Of a DNA stretch of 64,000 nucleotides, positions 53,282 through 62,423 are shown one piece after another. Every line of letters starts with the position of its first letter. Position 1 is the stretch's first letter. The stretch covers positions 52,791 through 116,790 of the forward strand of contig JBBRPA010000002.1 in assembly GCA_038228695.1 (NCBI GenBank). Direction: 5' to 3'. The position numbers and the translations under genes were made by a program. Source of the DNA: DASVRZ01 sp038228695 (GTDB lineage: Bacteria > Verrucomicrobiota > Verrucomicrobiia > Chthoniobacterales > DASVRZ01). The notes beneath the pieces were generated by a model. That model was not told the DNA's origin and made no database searches. It saw only the letters and a list, made by a program, of their open reading frames with translations.

Positions 53282-54526
53282 TTAGGAAAAGAGAGGGAGG
53301 ATGTGTCGGTTGAGCAGATTGTGAGTGACGTTGCGCGCGATGATGGCGCGGTGCGTTTTCAGGGCGTCGGTGTAGCGCGTGCCGAGCTTGGCGGCAATTT
53401 TGAAGGCGACGTGGATAAACTGCCGGAACTGCGCATCGTAGGCTGGGCAGGTTTGGTCGTGACGTAGGGTGTTGACGAATTGCTCGCTGGTCCATGCCGC
53501 GACGGTGTCGGGCGAGGGCAGTTTGGCGATGTCGATATCCACAACCGGCGCGTAGGGCGCGATGACGTCGGTGGCGTAAGGGAATGCGCCCGCATAGATG
53601 TCTTTGGCAAGTTGAAGTCCATCGCCGCCCGCTTCGGCGAGGCCGATGACTTCTTCGAGCCATGTGGTGCCTGCGGTTTTGACGTGCAGTCCCGCGCAGT
53701 GCTTTATAATGAGGCGATTGATGATCGGGTAGAGCGAAAATTTATCGCTACCGGAGTGGACGCTGAGTTTCAGCGAATCGGGCAGACCAAATTCGGCAAT
53801 GGCAAAGGCGATAACGCTCAGGTCTTGATCGAATTCTTTTTCGAATTGCGCGATGTCGCCGACGTAGTCCACGCCTTTATTGAAACGGCCGGTGAACTTG
53901 GGTGCGATGGTCTGCGCGGGGATTCCTTCGCGGGCGATCATGGCGAGGATGAGGAAAAGCTCGACGGGAGTTTGCGGAGAATCTGTCTCATCCACGGAGA
54001 CTTCGGTGACGAAATGTTCCGCGCCTTTTTGCTCCACAATATAGCGGTGGATGCGGGCTGCCTCCTGCATCGCGAAAAGGAACTTCCGCGCGGCGGCACG
54101 CACGGCGTCCTCGGTGAGCGCGAAGGGCTCGGCGATGCCGGGGATGGATAGGACACCGATATATTTTTCCATGTTAGCAACGAAAGCCTCGATGCTAGCT
54201 TCGTCCGCCAGTTTGCCGGTGAAGTCGGCCACGTCGAGAGTGTAGAGGTTGCTGCCAGCGATGAACCAATCCACGGTTTTTAGGCCAATGTGATCGGCGT
54301 CCACATAGTAATCACCTAACCAACTGAGTGCGGCTACAGTTTCATCGGCTTCGACGCGGAGATCGTCGGGCTTACTGCCGACAATGGTGTGCTCTCGATT
54401 GGATTTATTCCAGATGGGATAGATGTCTAGTCCGGCCGCCTTTGCCTGCACGATGGCAGTGAGTTGTGCGTGGCCTTCATGTGCGAAGCGGTCGCCCATG
54501 CCGAAGGTGTTTTTGTTTATTTTCAT
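53282..54526 (-). CDS. uxaE: UxaE-family (tagaturonate epimerase-type) protein
   Basis: 414 residues. Family blocks: GMGDRFAHEGHAQLTA, ADHIGLKTVDWFIAGSN, TEVSVDETDSPQTPVEL, LKLSVHSGSDKFSLYPII, LHVKTAGTTWLEEVIGL and FRQFIHVAFKIAAKLGTRY. UxaE epimerises D-tagaturonate to D-fructuronate in uronate catabolism of Thermotoga. No uronate gene is near, and it sits in an arabinose operon, so its true substrate may be another keto-sugar or acid. Identity as family member is good; substrate is open. Confidence 0.85.
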   Translation of the reverse strand: MKINKNTFGMGDRFAHEGHAQLTAIVQAKAAGLDIYPIWNKSNREHTIVGSKPDDLRVEADETVAALSWLGDYYVDADHIGLKTVDWFIAGSNLYTLDVADFTGKLADEASIEAFVANMEKYIGVLSIPGIAEPFALTEDAVRAAARKFLFAMQEAARIHRYIVEQKGAEHFVTEVSVDETDSPQTPVELFLILAMIAREGIPAQTIAPKFTGRFNKGVDYVGDIAQFEKEFDQDLSVIAFAIAEFGLPDSLKLSVHSGSDKFSLYPIINRLIIKHCAGLHVKTAGTTWLEEVIGLAEAGGDGLQLAKDIYAGAFPYATDVIAPYAPVVDIDIAKLPSPDTVAAWTSEQFVNTLRHDQTCPAYDAQFRQFIHVAFKIAAKLGTRYTDALKTHRAIIARNVTHNLLNRHILPLFS

Positions 54527-54558
54527 GGTTGGATGTTAGGTTTAGTTGAGTGTTAAAG

Positions 54559-55155
54559 TTATTCAGTTAGGCAAAGTGTGGCCGTAACGATGCCGGGGTA
54601 GTATTTACTGCCGATGGCCACGCCAGTGTCGCTTTGGATTTGATCACACATCGCCATGGCACCGCAACCAGGGGATTGTTGCCAATGCGCGTGGACGCGG
54701 TCGGCAGCGAGGGCGAGTGGGTTGAGGGCAGCGGAGAAAGGTGAGGAGGGTGGAGAGATTTCTTTCTAACCAAGCGTAGTCGTTGTTGTTTCTGTATAGG
54801 AAATCGCGCATAGCACCCAGTTGACGAGTTGTTCCGTGGTCATGTGCGAGAAGCAACCGTGGAGTCCGGCGCATTCGTACCTGGAAAGATCCGGTGGAGA
54901 AAATTGATCTATCATGCATGATGATGCATATATACTTCGCGTTCTGGAGCAACATGTCTTTCAGGGACTCAGTGTAGCCAAAGCGGATTTCGTGGTCATG
55001 CGCCTCGGAAAAGATCATGCCGGTTTCCGCGAGCATGGAGAGACGATTGATGCAGGGAATGGCTTCGCGCGTGGGGCCGCCGAAAGAATCTATTCCAGGA
55101 CTGAGTTTCAAGACATCTGCGCCAAGCCAGTTAGTAATGGCTTTGATTTTTGATG
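54559..55155 (-). pseudogene. frameshifted remnant, possibly a GH52-like glycosidase
   Basis: Different frames on the reverse strand hold coding-like pieces in order: DSFGGPTREAIPCINRLSML with FSEAHDHEIRFGYTESL, then GLHGCFSHMTTEQLVNWVLC, RDFLYRNNNDYAWLERNL, and MAMCDQIQSDTGVAIGSKYY ending at the stop at 54559. At least two frameshifts are needed to join them. The pieces recall six-hairpin (alpha/alpha) glycosidases, most closely GH52 beta-xylosidases from memory; this is not tested. Confidence 0.55.
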
Positions 55156-55186
55156 TGTAGGGTGTTTTTAGTTGGGATTCAGAAAT

Positions 55187-55897
55187 CTATTTCTGTCCGT
55201 AGTAGGCGGATGCGCCGTGTTTGCGGAGGAAATGTTTATCGAGCAGCGGCTGTTGCACAGGTTGAATGCTGGGATTTAGCTGGATCGCTTTCAGCGCCAT
55301 TTCTGCGATAATCTCCAAAGCAAAAGCAGTTTCGACAGCTTTTTTCCCGCTTGGCCCCCAGACGAACGGGCCGTGACTGTAAACGAGCACGGCGGCCACT
55401 TGCGTAGGGTCGAGCGCGGGCGTTGCCTTTTGAAAGCGTTCGACGATCACGTTGCCGGTTTCCCATTCGTAGGCGCTCTGGATTTCTTCGGGCGTCATCG
55501 GGCGAGTCACTGGCACTTCGCCGTAAAAATAGTCGCCATGCGTGGTGCCGAGGCAGGGGATTGCGCGGCCGGCTTGTGCGAAAGCCACTGCATGGCGCGA
55601 GTGCGTGTGGACGACGGAGCGGATGCCGGGGAACGCTTGAAAGAGCCGTCGATGCGTCGGTGTATCGGAGGAGTAACGCAGCTTGCCCTCGACGATTTTG
55701 TCTTCGCCGATTTCGCAAACCACCATGTCGTCTGCCCGCATCGTTTTGTAATCGACGCCGCTGGGCTTGATCGCGAAGACGCCCTTTGCTGGATCAGCGA
55801 CGCTGACGTTGCCAAAAGTTAGATCAATCAACTTGTATTCGGGCAAAAGCAGGTTCGCCTCGAAGCACTCTTCCTTAATGTCCTGATAAGCGCTCAT
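55187..55897 (-). CDS. araD: L-ribulose-5-phosphate 4-epimerase
   Basis: 236 residues. Class II aldolase fold: LTFGNVSVADPA, FAIKPSGVDYKTM, VVHTHSRHAVAFAQAGRAIP, GTTHGDYFYGEVPVTRPM and a C-terminal HGPFVWGPSGKKAV. Zinc ligands His are in HTHSRH and the later HG. Converts L-ribulose 5-phosphate to D-xylulose 5-phosphate, the last step of arabinose breakdown. Starts 5 bp after araA ends. Confidence 0.96.
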   Translation of the reverse strand: MSAYQDIKEECFEANLLLPEYKLIDLTFGNVSVADPAKGVFAIKPSGVDYKTMRADDMVVCEIGEDKIVEGKLRYSSDTPTHRRLFQAFPGIRSVVHTHSRHAVAFAQAGRAIPCLGTTHGDYFYGEVPVTRPMTPEEIQSAYEWETGNVIVERFQKATPALDPTQVAAVLVYSHGPFVWGPSGKKAVETAFALEIIAEMALKAIQLNPSIQPVQQPLLDKHFLRKHGASAYYGQK

Positions 55898-55902
55898 CGT
55901 GT

Positions 55903-57417
55903 TTACAGTCGCCCGAGTCCCGGTGCGATGTGGTAGTAGAGCTCGTTGTTGCGGAGCGTTTGTTTGAAATCGCGCACGGTAGTTTTCGCATCGATGATCG
56001 CGACTTCCACGCCCGCGATTTCGGCGAGGTCTTCGATATATTCAGCCGTGACGGAATAGCTAAAGCCCGTGTGGTGTGTGCCCCCAGCGTATATCCAGGC
56101 GGCAACGGCGGTTTTGAGATCGGGTCTGCATTTCCAGACGGCGCGCGCCACAGGCAGCTTCGGCAGTGGGTGCGGCATCTTGACGGCGTCTACTTCGTTG
56201 ACGAGCAGACGGAAACGGTTTCCTAAATCCATGATCGCTACGTTGATCGCCGCACCTTCGTGGGCGTCGAAAACCATCCGAACCGGGTCGTCCTTGCCAC
56301 CGATGCCGAGCGGGTGGATTTCCAGTTTCGGCTTGTCCGCAGCAATCGAGGGGCAGATTTCCAGCATGTGCGAGCCGAGCACGAGCTGGCCTGCCGGGTT
56401 CAATTCGTAGGTGTAATCCTCCATGAAGGACGTGCCGCCAGGCATCCCTGCGTCCATCACTTTCATGGCGCGGACGAGCGCGCACGTCTTCCAATCGCCT
56501 TCGCCGCCGAAGCCATAGCCATCGGCCATCAGGCGCTGAGTGGCGAGGCCGGGCAATTGCGTGAGACCATGTAGATCCTCAAAAGTATCGGTGAAGCCGA
56601 GGAAATTTCCATTTTCCAAAAAGGCACGCAGGCCGAGTTCTTGGCGCGCGTTGTAGCGCAGCGACCCATGGCGTGCGCCGCCTTTTTTTAGTTCGCCGAC
56701 GACGCTGTAAAGCTCCTCATATTCGGCGCAGAGATTCGTGATCGCCGAGTCGCTCACGTCGTTCATCACCGCGACGAGATCGCCGACACCGTGTGTATTG
56801 ACGGAAAAACCTAGCTTCGCTTCGGCAGCGACTTTGTCTCCTTCAGTCACCGCGACGTAGCGCATGTTATCGCCGAAGCGGACGAATTTTCCTGCCTGCC
56901 AATCCGTCCAAGCGCGGGTCACGCGCATCCAAACGGCGACGCGTTCCTGCACTTCCGCGTCGCTCCAGTGGCCGACGACGACTTTACGCGGGAGCCGCAT
57001 CCGGGTGTGGATGAACCCATGCTCGCGGTCGCCGTGCGCGGCTTGATTTAGGTTCATGAAATCCATGTCGATGTCCGCCCACGGCAAATCGCGGTTGAAT
57101 TGTGTGGCGAGGTGGAGCACTGGCTTGCGTAGCACGGAGAGGCCGCCGATCCACATTTTCGATGGAGAAAAAGTGTGGCACCAGATCATCAAGCCGCCGC
57201 AAGTTGTCGCGGAATTGGCTTCCAGGCAGAGAGCGCGAATTTCCTCGGGCCGGGTGAGAATGGGCTTGAAGACGACCTTCAGCGGAAGCGTGCCGGAGGC
57301 GTTCAGCTCAGCGACGATCTTTTGCGAATTCGCGGCGACCTGCTTGAGCGCACCTTCACCGTAAAGATGTTGCGTGCCAGTGATGAACCAGATTTCGGGA
57401 GACGGGACGTTTTTCAT
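55903..57417 (-). CDS. araA: L-arabinose isomerase
   Basis: 504 residues, full length. Converts L-arabinose to L-ribulose. Family segments: EIWFITGTQHLYGEGALKQV, WCHTFSPSKMWIGGL, LHLATQFNRDLPW, GDNMRYVAVTEGDKV, and AEYEELYSVVG with the metal-ligand His/Glu sites later (FMEDYTYEL, GSHMLEICPS). Its ATG (57417) overlaps the stop of the kinase gene (ATGA), so they are coupled. Confidence 0.97.
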   Translation of the reverse strand: MKNVPSPEIWFITGTQHLYGEGALKQVAANSQKIVAELNASGTLPLKVVFKPILTRPEEIRALCLEANSATTCGGLMIWCHTFSPSKMWIGGLSVLRKPVLHLATQFNRDLPWADIDMDFMNLNQAAHGDREHGFIHTRMRLPRKVVVGHWSDAEVQERVAVWMRVTRAWTDWQAGKFVRFGDNMRYVAVTEGDKVAAEAKLGFSVNTHGVGDLVAVMNDVSDSAITNLCAEYEELYSVVGELKKGGARHGSLRYNARQELGLRAFLENGNFLGFTDTFEDLHGLTQLPGLATQRLMADGYGFGGEGDWKTCALVRAMKVMDAGMPGGTSFMEDYTYELNPAGQLVLGSHMLEICPSIAADKPKLEIHPLGIGGKDDPVRMVFDAHEGAAINVAIMDLGNRFRLLVNEVDAVKMPHPLPKLPVARAVWKCRPDLKTAVAAWIYAGGTHHTGFSYSVTAEYIEDLAEIAGVEVAIIDAKTTVRDFKQTLRNNELYYHIAPGLGRL

Positions 57418-59003
57418 AAAAGGGAATTGATCGCAGCTTGCTCGATGGGCAAGCCCTTGTGATAGCGCTCGAAAAAGCGTTCAAATCCAGCGACATCGGC
57501 GGGATCGGGCTGAACAGCTGCACTTATCTTTCCGGCAAAAATCGGATGGAGGAATTCGGGCAGCGACTCCTGCCTGTTCTGCCGGGTCATGAAAGCGGCA
57601 AGGAGCGCGATTCCCCAGGCACCTCCTTCACCCGCCGTTTCCAGGACCGAGACCGGGCTGTTGGTGGCGGCCGCCATGATGCGCTGGCCGACTTCCGCCG
57701 TTTTGAAGAGTCCGCCGTGTCCGCGGATTTCATCCACCTCGACGCCCTCGTCCACCATCAAGATGTTTAAGCCGGTGCGCAGAGCACAGAGCGCCGAAAA
57801 CAGATGGGCGCGCATAAAATTTGCCAAGGTAAATGTGCTGTTTGGTGAACGAGCGAAGAGCGGCCGCCCTTCGCTGAAGCCGGTGATATGTTCGCCGGAG
57901 ACATACCCGTAGGTCAGCAGTCCGCCGCAATCCGGATCGCCTTTCAGCGCCGTCCTCAGCAGCGTGCCGTAGAGGTCGTCGTTTGAAAAATTCGCACCCA
58001 GCGCCTTTGCGGCTTCGCCAAAAAGACTGATCCACGCGTTGCAGTCCGACGTGCAGTTATTGGAGTGAGCCATGCCGACAAGTTTTCCGTCTGGCGTCGT
58101 GACCAGATCGATCTCGTGGTGGGCCTTCGAGAGCTCCTTCTCGAGGACGACCATCGCGAACACCGAGGTGCCCGCGGAAACATTGCCGGTGCGCACGGTG
58201 ACACTGTTAGTAGCTACCATGCCGGTGCCAGCGTCGCCCTCGGGTGGGCACAAGGGAATTCCCGCTTGGAGATTACCGGAAGGATCGAGCAACGACGCTC
58301 CTTCGGCAGTGAGTTCGCCTGCCTGCTCCCCCGCATTCAGGACTTCAGGGAGAATGTCTTGGAGCTTCCAGTCGAGCACTTCGTTGTGTACCAGCGCATC
58401 AAACTTCCGCAGCAGTTCGGCGGTGAAATTCTGCGTTTTGATATCGATGGGAAACATGCCGGATGCTTCCCCGATGCCCATCGTCTTCCGTCCCGTGAGC
58501 TTCCAATGCACATAGCCAGCGAGGGTCGTTGCATGGGAAATACGGCCCACGTGTTTCTCCTGATTGAGGATGGCTTGGTAAAGGTGAGCAATGCTCCAGC
58601 GCTGCGGAATCGGATAGTCGAAGAGCTCCGTGAGTTTCTCCGAGGCAGCCGCCTGCCGGTTGTTCCGCCACGTCCGAAAAGGCACTAACTGGTTGCCTTT
58701 GGCGTCGAAAACCAGGTAGCCGTGCATCATCGCGCTGAAGCCGATGGCTTTCAGGCGGGTGATGGTGACGCCCTGCTGCGACTGCACGTTTTTTTGGAGC
58801 TCGGCAAAGCTGGCCTGAATGCCCAGCCAGACTTCTTCCAGTGGATAAGTCCAGATGCCGTCCTGAAGTTTATTTTCCCAATCATAACCGCCCGAGGCGA
58901 TGGGTATATTGTTGGACCCGATCAAGACGGCTTTGATGCGAGTGGACCCCAGTTCGATGCCAAGAGCGGCCTGTCCGTTCTGGATCTCTTCGTTGATTTT
59001 CAT
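57414..59003 (-). CDS. araB: FGGY-family carbohydrate kinase, ribulokinase by context
   Basis: ATG 59003 (MKINEEIQNGQAALGIELGS) gives 529 residues; ATG 59009 is also possible. FGGY features: IELGSTRIKAVLIG (phosphate-1 motif), FSAMMHGYLVFD, RTWRNNR, GTGMVATNSVTVRTGNVSAG, and GEGGAWGIALLAAF near the end. It is a divergent FGGY member; the ribulokinase role rests on its coupling to araA and araD. It phosphorylates L-ribulose to L-ribulose 5-phosphate. Confidence 0.87.
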   Translation of the reverse strand: MKINEEIQNGQAALGIELGSTRIKAVLIGSNNIPIASGGYDWENKLQDGIWTYPLEEVWLGIQASFAELQKNVQSQQGVTITRLKAIGFSAMMHGYLVFDAKGNQLVPFRTWRNNRQAAASEKLTELFDYPIPQRWSIAHLYQAILNQEKHVGRISHATTLAGYVHWKLTGRKTMGIGEASGMFPIDIKTQNFTAELLRKFDALVHNEVLDWKLQDILPEVLNAGEQAGELTAEGASLLDPSGNLQAGIPLCPPEGDAGTGMVATNSVTVRTGNVSAGTSVFAMVVLEKELSKAHHEIDLVTTPDGKLVGMAHSNNCTSDCNAWISLFGEAAKALGANFSNDDLYGTLLRTALKGDPDCGGLLTYGYVSGEHITGFSEGRPLFARSPNSTFTLANFMRAHLFSALCALRTGLNILMVDEGVEVDEIRGHGGLFKTAEVGQRIMAAATNSPVSVLETAGEGGAWGIALLAAFMTRQNRQESLPEFLHPIFAGKISAAVQPDPADVAGFERFFERYHKGLPIEQAAINSLL

Positions 59004-59009
59004 AGCCAT

Positions 59010-59708
59010 GGGATGCGACCTGACCCCAAAAGTGAGACGTTTATAAGAGTGATCCTGCAATTTTTCATGGTTTGTCTTCTTCTTTAATTTTCATTGCTAG
59101 CGGTTGCTTTTAATTCCCTCAAACGCCTCGGCGGCGGGCGGCGCAGGGGGGCAAGTAGTCCCAGCAAACTTGTTCGCTCCTGCTGTCACAGCCTTACCAA
59201 GCTTCTGAAATTCTAAAGACCTGTGCAACCGCATCTAAATATACTAACTTCTCCATTGCTCGATGACAATCTGTGATTCACGCATGTCGCCAAAAAGTTT
59301 CCGATCCAGACTTTCATCCCGCAGCCTGTCATGGAGCCGAGCGCAGCGAGAAAGGCTGCCTTTCTTTTCCCAAACTGCCCTTGGTCAAACCAGGACGTTT
59401 TTTCTTTTGTTAACCGTTTGATACCATTTGCCCACTGCAAATGGTATTATGTTTGGCTCCTTAAAACCTTTAGGGTTGACCTATTTATAGAAACTCAGCG
59501 GGTAAGAACGAGAGGTCCGAAGGACCGACATCTAACGGTAAGCCTCCGAAAACCAGAGGTCGCACCTACCTTCATCCCTCTCCTTTTGTTTTCTATAAAG
59601 ATATGGCTCCGATGGAGCCGAGGGAAATTTACTCAATGCGACGTGCAAACGGTATGACTATTTGAGAGGCCATCGCTTCGGATGGAATTATTGATAATGG
59701 AGAAGGAA
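59010..59708. other. 700-bp gap upstream of araB, with a repeat element
   Basis: No supported gene. The araB promoter must lie in this stretch, but no clear boxes or regulator operator are recognised; no AraC or LacI regulator gene is in the window. The distal part (59484-59599) is an inverted-repeat-bounded element listed separately. Confidence 0.5.
59484..59599. repeat. 116-bp element bounded by TTTATAGAAA inverted ends
   Basis: TTTATAGAAA (59484-59493) and TTTCTATAAA (59590-59599) are exact reverse complements. Inside are a GGTCCGAAGGACC palindrome and a second short hairpin. Just outside the right end, ATGGCTCCGATGGAGCC forms another palindrome. This is the architecture of a small REP/MITE-like element with no coding capacity. 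Confidence 0.55.
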
Positions 59709-60866
59709 TTAGCGTTTTGAAAGACGCACATCGGCCCAGACAGCTAGAGCGAGAACGAGACCACGGGCGATGTATTTCGATTCGGGACTGACGGCGAGAA
59801 GTGTCATGCCATTAAGCAGAGCGGCCATGATCAGCGCCCCAAGGAGCACACCTCCGACCGTGCCTCGTCCGCCCTTGAGACTGGTGCCGCCGATGACACA
59901 GGCGGCCACGGCGTCGAGTTCCATGAGGGAGCCGACCGTGGTCGTGCTCGCACCGGAGTAGGCGGTTTGCAGGAAACCCGTGATGGCGACGATGAGCCCC
60001 ATGAGGAGAAACGCGCAGGTCGTCACTTTTGCCACGGGAACGCCGCTCACGATCGCGGCCTCCTCGTTTCCTCCGATGGCGTAAAGATAACGTCCAAACG
60101 GCGTCTGAGTTGTGAGGGTATAAACTAAAAAAGCGACCACTCCGAGCACGAGAGCGGGCAGGGGAACGCCGCGATAGGCGTTGCAAATGAGAACGAAGAG
60201 GAAGAGCAACTGAGCCGCGACGAAAGTGGTCAGAAAGATTTGTTCGCCGTCGTTGCCAGCGGCTTGGCGTCTCCGGTATTCGGCCCAACGCACGGTGGTG
60301 AGGGCGATGACCACACCAGCGGCCAGCAGGTAACCCTCGATGGGCGGCAGGTAATAGGTGGTTAGCATTGAATACAAATTGACCTCGCCCCCACGACTTA
60401 CAGGCACTGTGGCGTTATGAATGACGAGCCAATGCAAACCACGAAATACCAGCAAACCACCGAGCGTAATAATGAATGCAGGCACACGTTCACGCACGAT
60501 GATCGAACCCATCGCCAACCAAATGATCGCCGCCGCAACCACACCCACGAGTATCGCCAGCGGGGCAGGCCAGGCGTGCTCAAAGACGAGAACCGCAGCG
60601 AGCCCACCGATCAGGCCGACGCCGCTCCCGGCAGATAGATCAATGTGACCGGGTAAAATGATTAGAAACATCCCCAAGGCCAGCACCGCGGTAATGGAAA
60701 CCTCGATGGCCAACATGGAAAGGTTGCGCGAGGAAAGAAAAGCGGAGGACTGCACCGCAAACCAGACGAAGATGGCGAGCAACGCCAGAGGCATGGCGAG
60801 AGCGCGAAAGGGGATTTTCGATTTCGGAGTTTGAATGTTGGTTTGAGCGAGAGCTTGCGAGGTCAT
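59709..60866 (-). CDS. xylH: sugar ABC transporter permease, XylH-like
   Basis: 385 residues with about ten hydrophobic segments. It shows the branch pattern ILPGHIDLSAGSGVGLIGGL, IITLGGLLVFRGLHWLV and TPFGRYLYAIGGNEEAA, and VAACVIGGTSLKGGRGTVGG. Its length and the internal loop after the YRRRQAAGND segment fit XylH rather than RbsC. With XylG and XylF it forms a D-xylose or L-arabinose importer. Confidence 0.9.
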   Translation of the reverse strand: MTSQALAQTNIQTPKSKIPFRALAMPLALLAIFVWFAVQSSAFLSSRNLSMLAIEVSITAVLALGMFLIILPGHIDLSAGSGVGLIGGLAAVLVFEHAWPAPLAILVGVVAAAIIWLAMGSIIVRERVPAFIITLGGLLVFRGLHWLVIHNATVPVSRGGEVNLYSMLTTYYLPPIEGYLLAAGVVIALTTVRWAEYRRRQAAGNDGEQIFLTTFVAAQLLFLFVLICNAYRGVPLPALVLGVVAFLVYTLTTQTPFGRYLYAIGGNEEAAIVSGVPVAKVTTCAFLLMGLIVAITGFLQTAYSGASTTTVGSLMELDAVAACVIGGTSLKGGRGTVGGVLLGALIMAALLNGMTLLAVSPESKYIARGLVLALAVWADVRLSKR

Positions 60867-60889
60867 GGGAAATGAAATGGAGGGGAATT

Positions 60890-62407
60890 TTAGTTAGTTT
60901 TACCCATCGCGGCGGCGAGGAGCTTTTCCTGAGTGGCTTCGGTTTTCGTAAAAGTGCCTCCGATTTGTCCGTCGGCGAGCATCACGATTCGGTCGCTCAT
61001 GCCCATGAGTTCGGGGAGTTCGCTGCTGACTAATACAACGGCCTTGCCTTCGTCAGTGAGGCGGTTGACTAGCTCATAGACTTCCAGTTTTGCACCCACA
61101 TCGATGCCACGGGTCGGTTCGTCGAGAAAGACCACTTGCGGTCCAGTCATCAATGCCTTCGCGAGCACGACTTTTTGCTGATTGCCGCCGGACAGAGTGC
61201 CCACTCCGGTGGAAAGTCCCGGCGCTTTCACCCGCAGTGAGCGAAAGTAGTTTCCGTTTCTTTCCTCCTCGGGTTGCTTCTGGATCAGGCCGTGGCGGGT
61301 GACTTCTCCGAGCGAAGATAGTGCCATGTTAAAGCCGATGGATTGATCCAGCACCAGCCCGTAGCGTTTGCGATCTTCGCTGACCACAGCCAGACCGCGC
61401 CGAATGCAATCCGTGGGCCGCGATTTGGCAGTGAGTGGCGTACCATTCAGATTCACTTCGCCAGAAATGCGACTGCCGTAAGCGCCGAAAAGATGCATCA
61501 GCAGTTCACTCCTTCCCGCACCCATCAGACCGCCAATGCCAAGGACTTCACCGGCACGCACTTCGAGCGAAATCTCTCGCAATCGCGTCTTACCATCATG
61601 CTTCACGCTCAGATTTTTGACCTCCAGCTTCAATTCACCGACCTTGCCCACGCGACGGGGAAACAGATCCTCAATCGAACGACCCACCATGTGGCGGATC
61701 ACCTCGTTTTTGTCCGTCTCGGCAGCGTCCAGCGTCGTGATGCTTTTGCCATCGCGCAACACCGTGATGCGGTCGGCCACGGCAAAGACCTCGTCGAGTT
61801 TATGACTGATATAGACCAATGCCATGCCCCTTTTTTTCAGGTCGCGCAGCATATCGAGGAGCACATCGACCTCCTGTTCCGTCAGCGCGGCAGTCGGTTC
61901 ATCGAGAATAAGAATGCGCGATTCCTTCGAGAGCGCCTTGGCGATTTCGACGAGCTGGCGATGCCCCACGCCAAGGTCTTGCACCTTTGCAGCGGGATCG
62001 ATTTCGAGACCAAATCGGTCGAGTAAAGTCTTCGATTCACGATACACCCGGTCCCAATCGATCAAAAGGCCCCCGAAACGCTTCGGTTCGTTGCCAAGGA
62101 AGATATTTTCCGCCACCGTCATCTCCGGCACCAGCGCCAATTCCTGATAAATCACCCCGATTCCTGCTAGCTCGGCCTCCTTCGAGTTCGCAAACGCCAC
62201 TTCTCGTTCACCCATCCGCAACACGCCCTCGTAACTGCCCGCTGGATGAATGCCCGACAGCGTCTTAATCAACGTCGATTTGCCTGCTCCATTTTCCCCG
62301 CAGAGCGCGTGCAACTCGCCGGCCCGCAGATCGAAGCTCACCCCGTCCAACGCCTTCACGCCGGGGAATAATTTCACCAGACCTTCGGCAGAAAGTAAGA
62401 CGTTCAT
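60890..62407 (-). CDS. xylG: sugar ABC transporter ATPase with two ABC domains, XylG-like
   Basis: ATG 62407 (MNVLLSAEGLVKLFPGVKAL) gives 505 residues. Domain 1: Walker A CGENGAGKSTLIKTL, LVEIAKALSKESRILILDEP. Domain 2: degenerate GLMGAGRSELLMHLFG, signature SGGNQQKVVLAKAL, LDEPTRGIDVGAK. It powers the XylFGH importer. Lies 16 bp after xylF; the frame upstream of 62407 is out of register with homologues. Confidence 0.94.
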   Translation of the reverse strand: MNVLLSAEGLVKLFPGVKALDGVSFDLRAGELHALCGENGAGKSTLIKTLSGIHPAGSYEGVLRMGEREVAFANSKEAELAGIGVIYQELALVPEMTVAENIFLGNEPKRFGGLLIDWDRVYRESKTLLDRFGLEIDPAAKVQDLGVGHRQLVEIAKALSKESRILILDEPTAALTEQEVDVLLDMLRDLKKRGMALVYISHKLDEVFAVADRITVLRDGKSITTLDAAETDKNEVIRHMVGRSIEDLFPRRVGKVGELKLEVKNLSVKHDGKTRLREISLEVRAGEVLGIGGLMGAGRSELLMHLFGAYGSRISGEVNLNGTPLTAKSRPTDCIRRGLAVVSEDRKRYGLVLDQSIGFNMALSSLGEVTRHGLIQKQPEEERNGNYFRSLRVKAPGLSTGVGTLSGGNQQKVVLAKALMTGPQVVFLDEPTRGIDVGAKLEVYELVNRLTDEGKAVVLVSSELPELMGMSDRIVMLADGQIGGTFTKTEATQEKLLAAAMGKTN

Positions 62408-62423
62408 CGCGAGAAACGGCAGT

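Noticed and set aside
59213..59440. short reverse frame of 75 residues in the araB upstream gap
   Set aside because: No motif, no ribosome-binding site, and it lies in a non-coding, AT-rich stretch.
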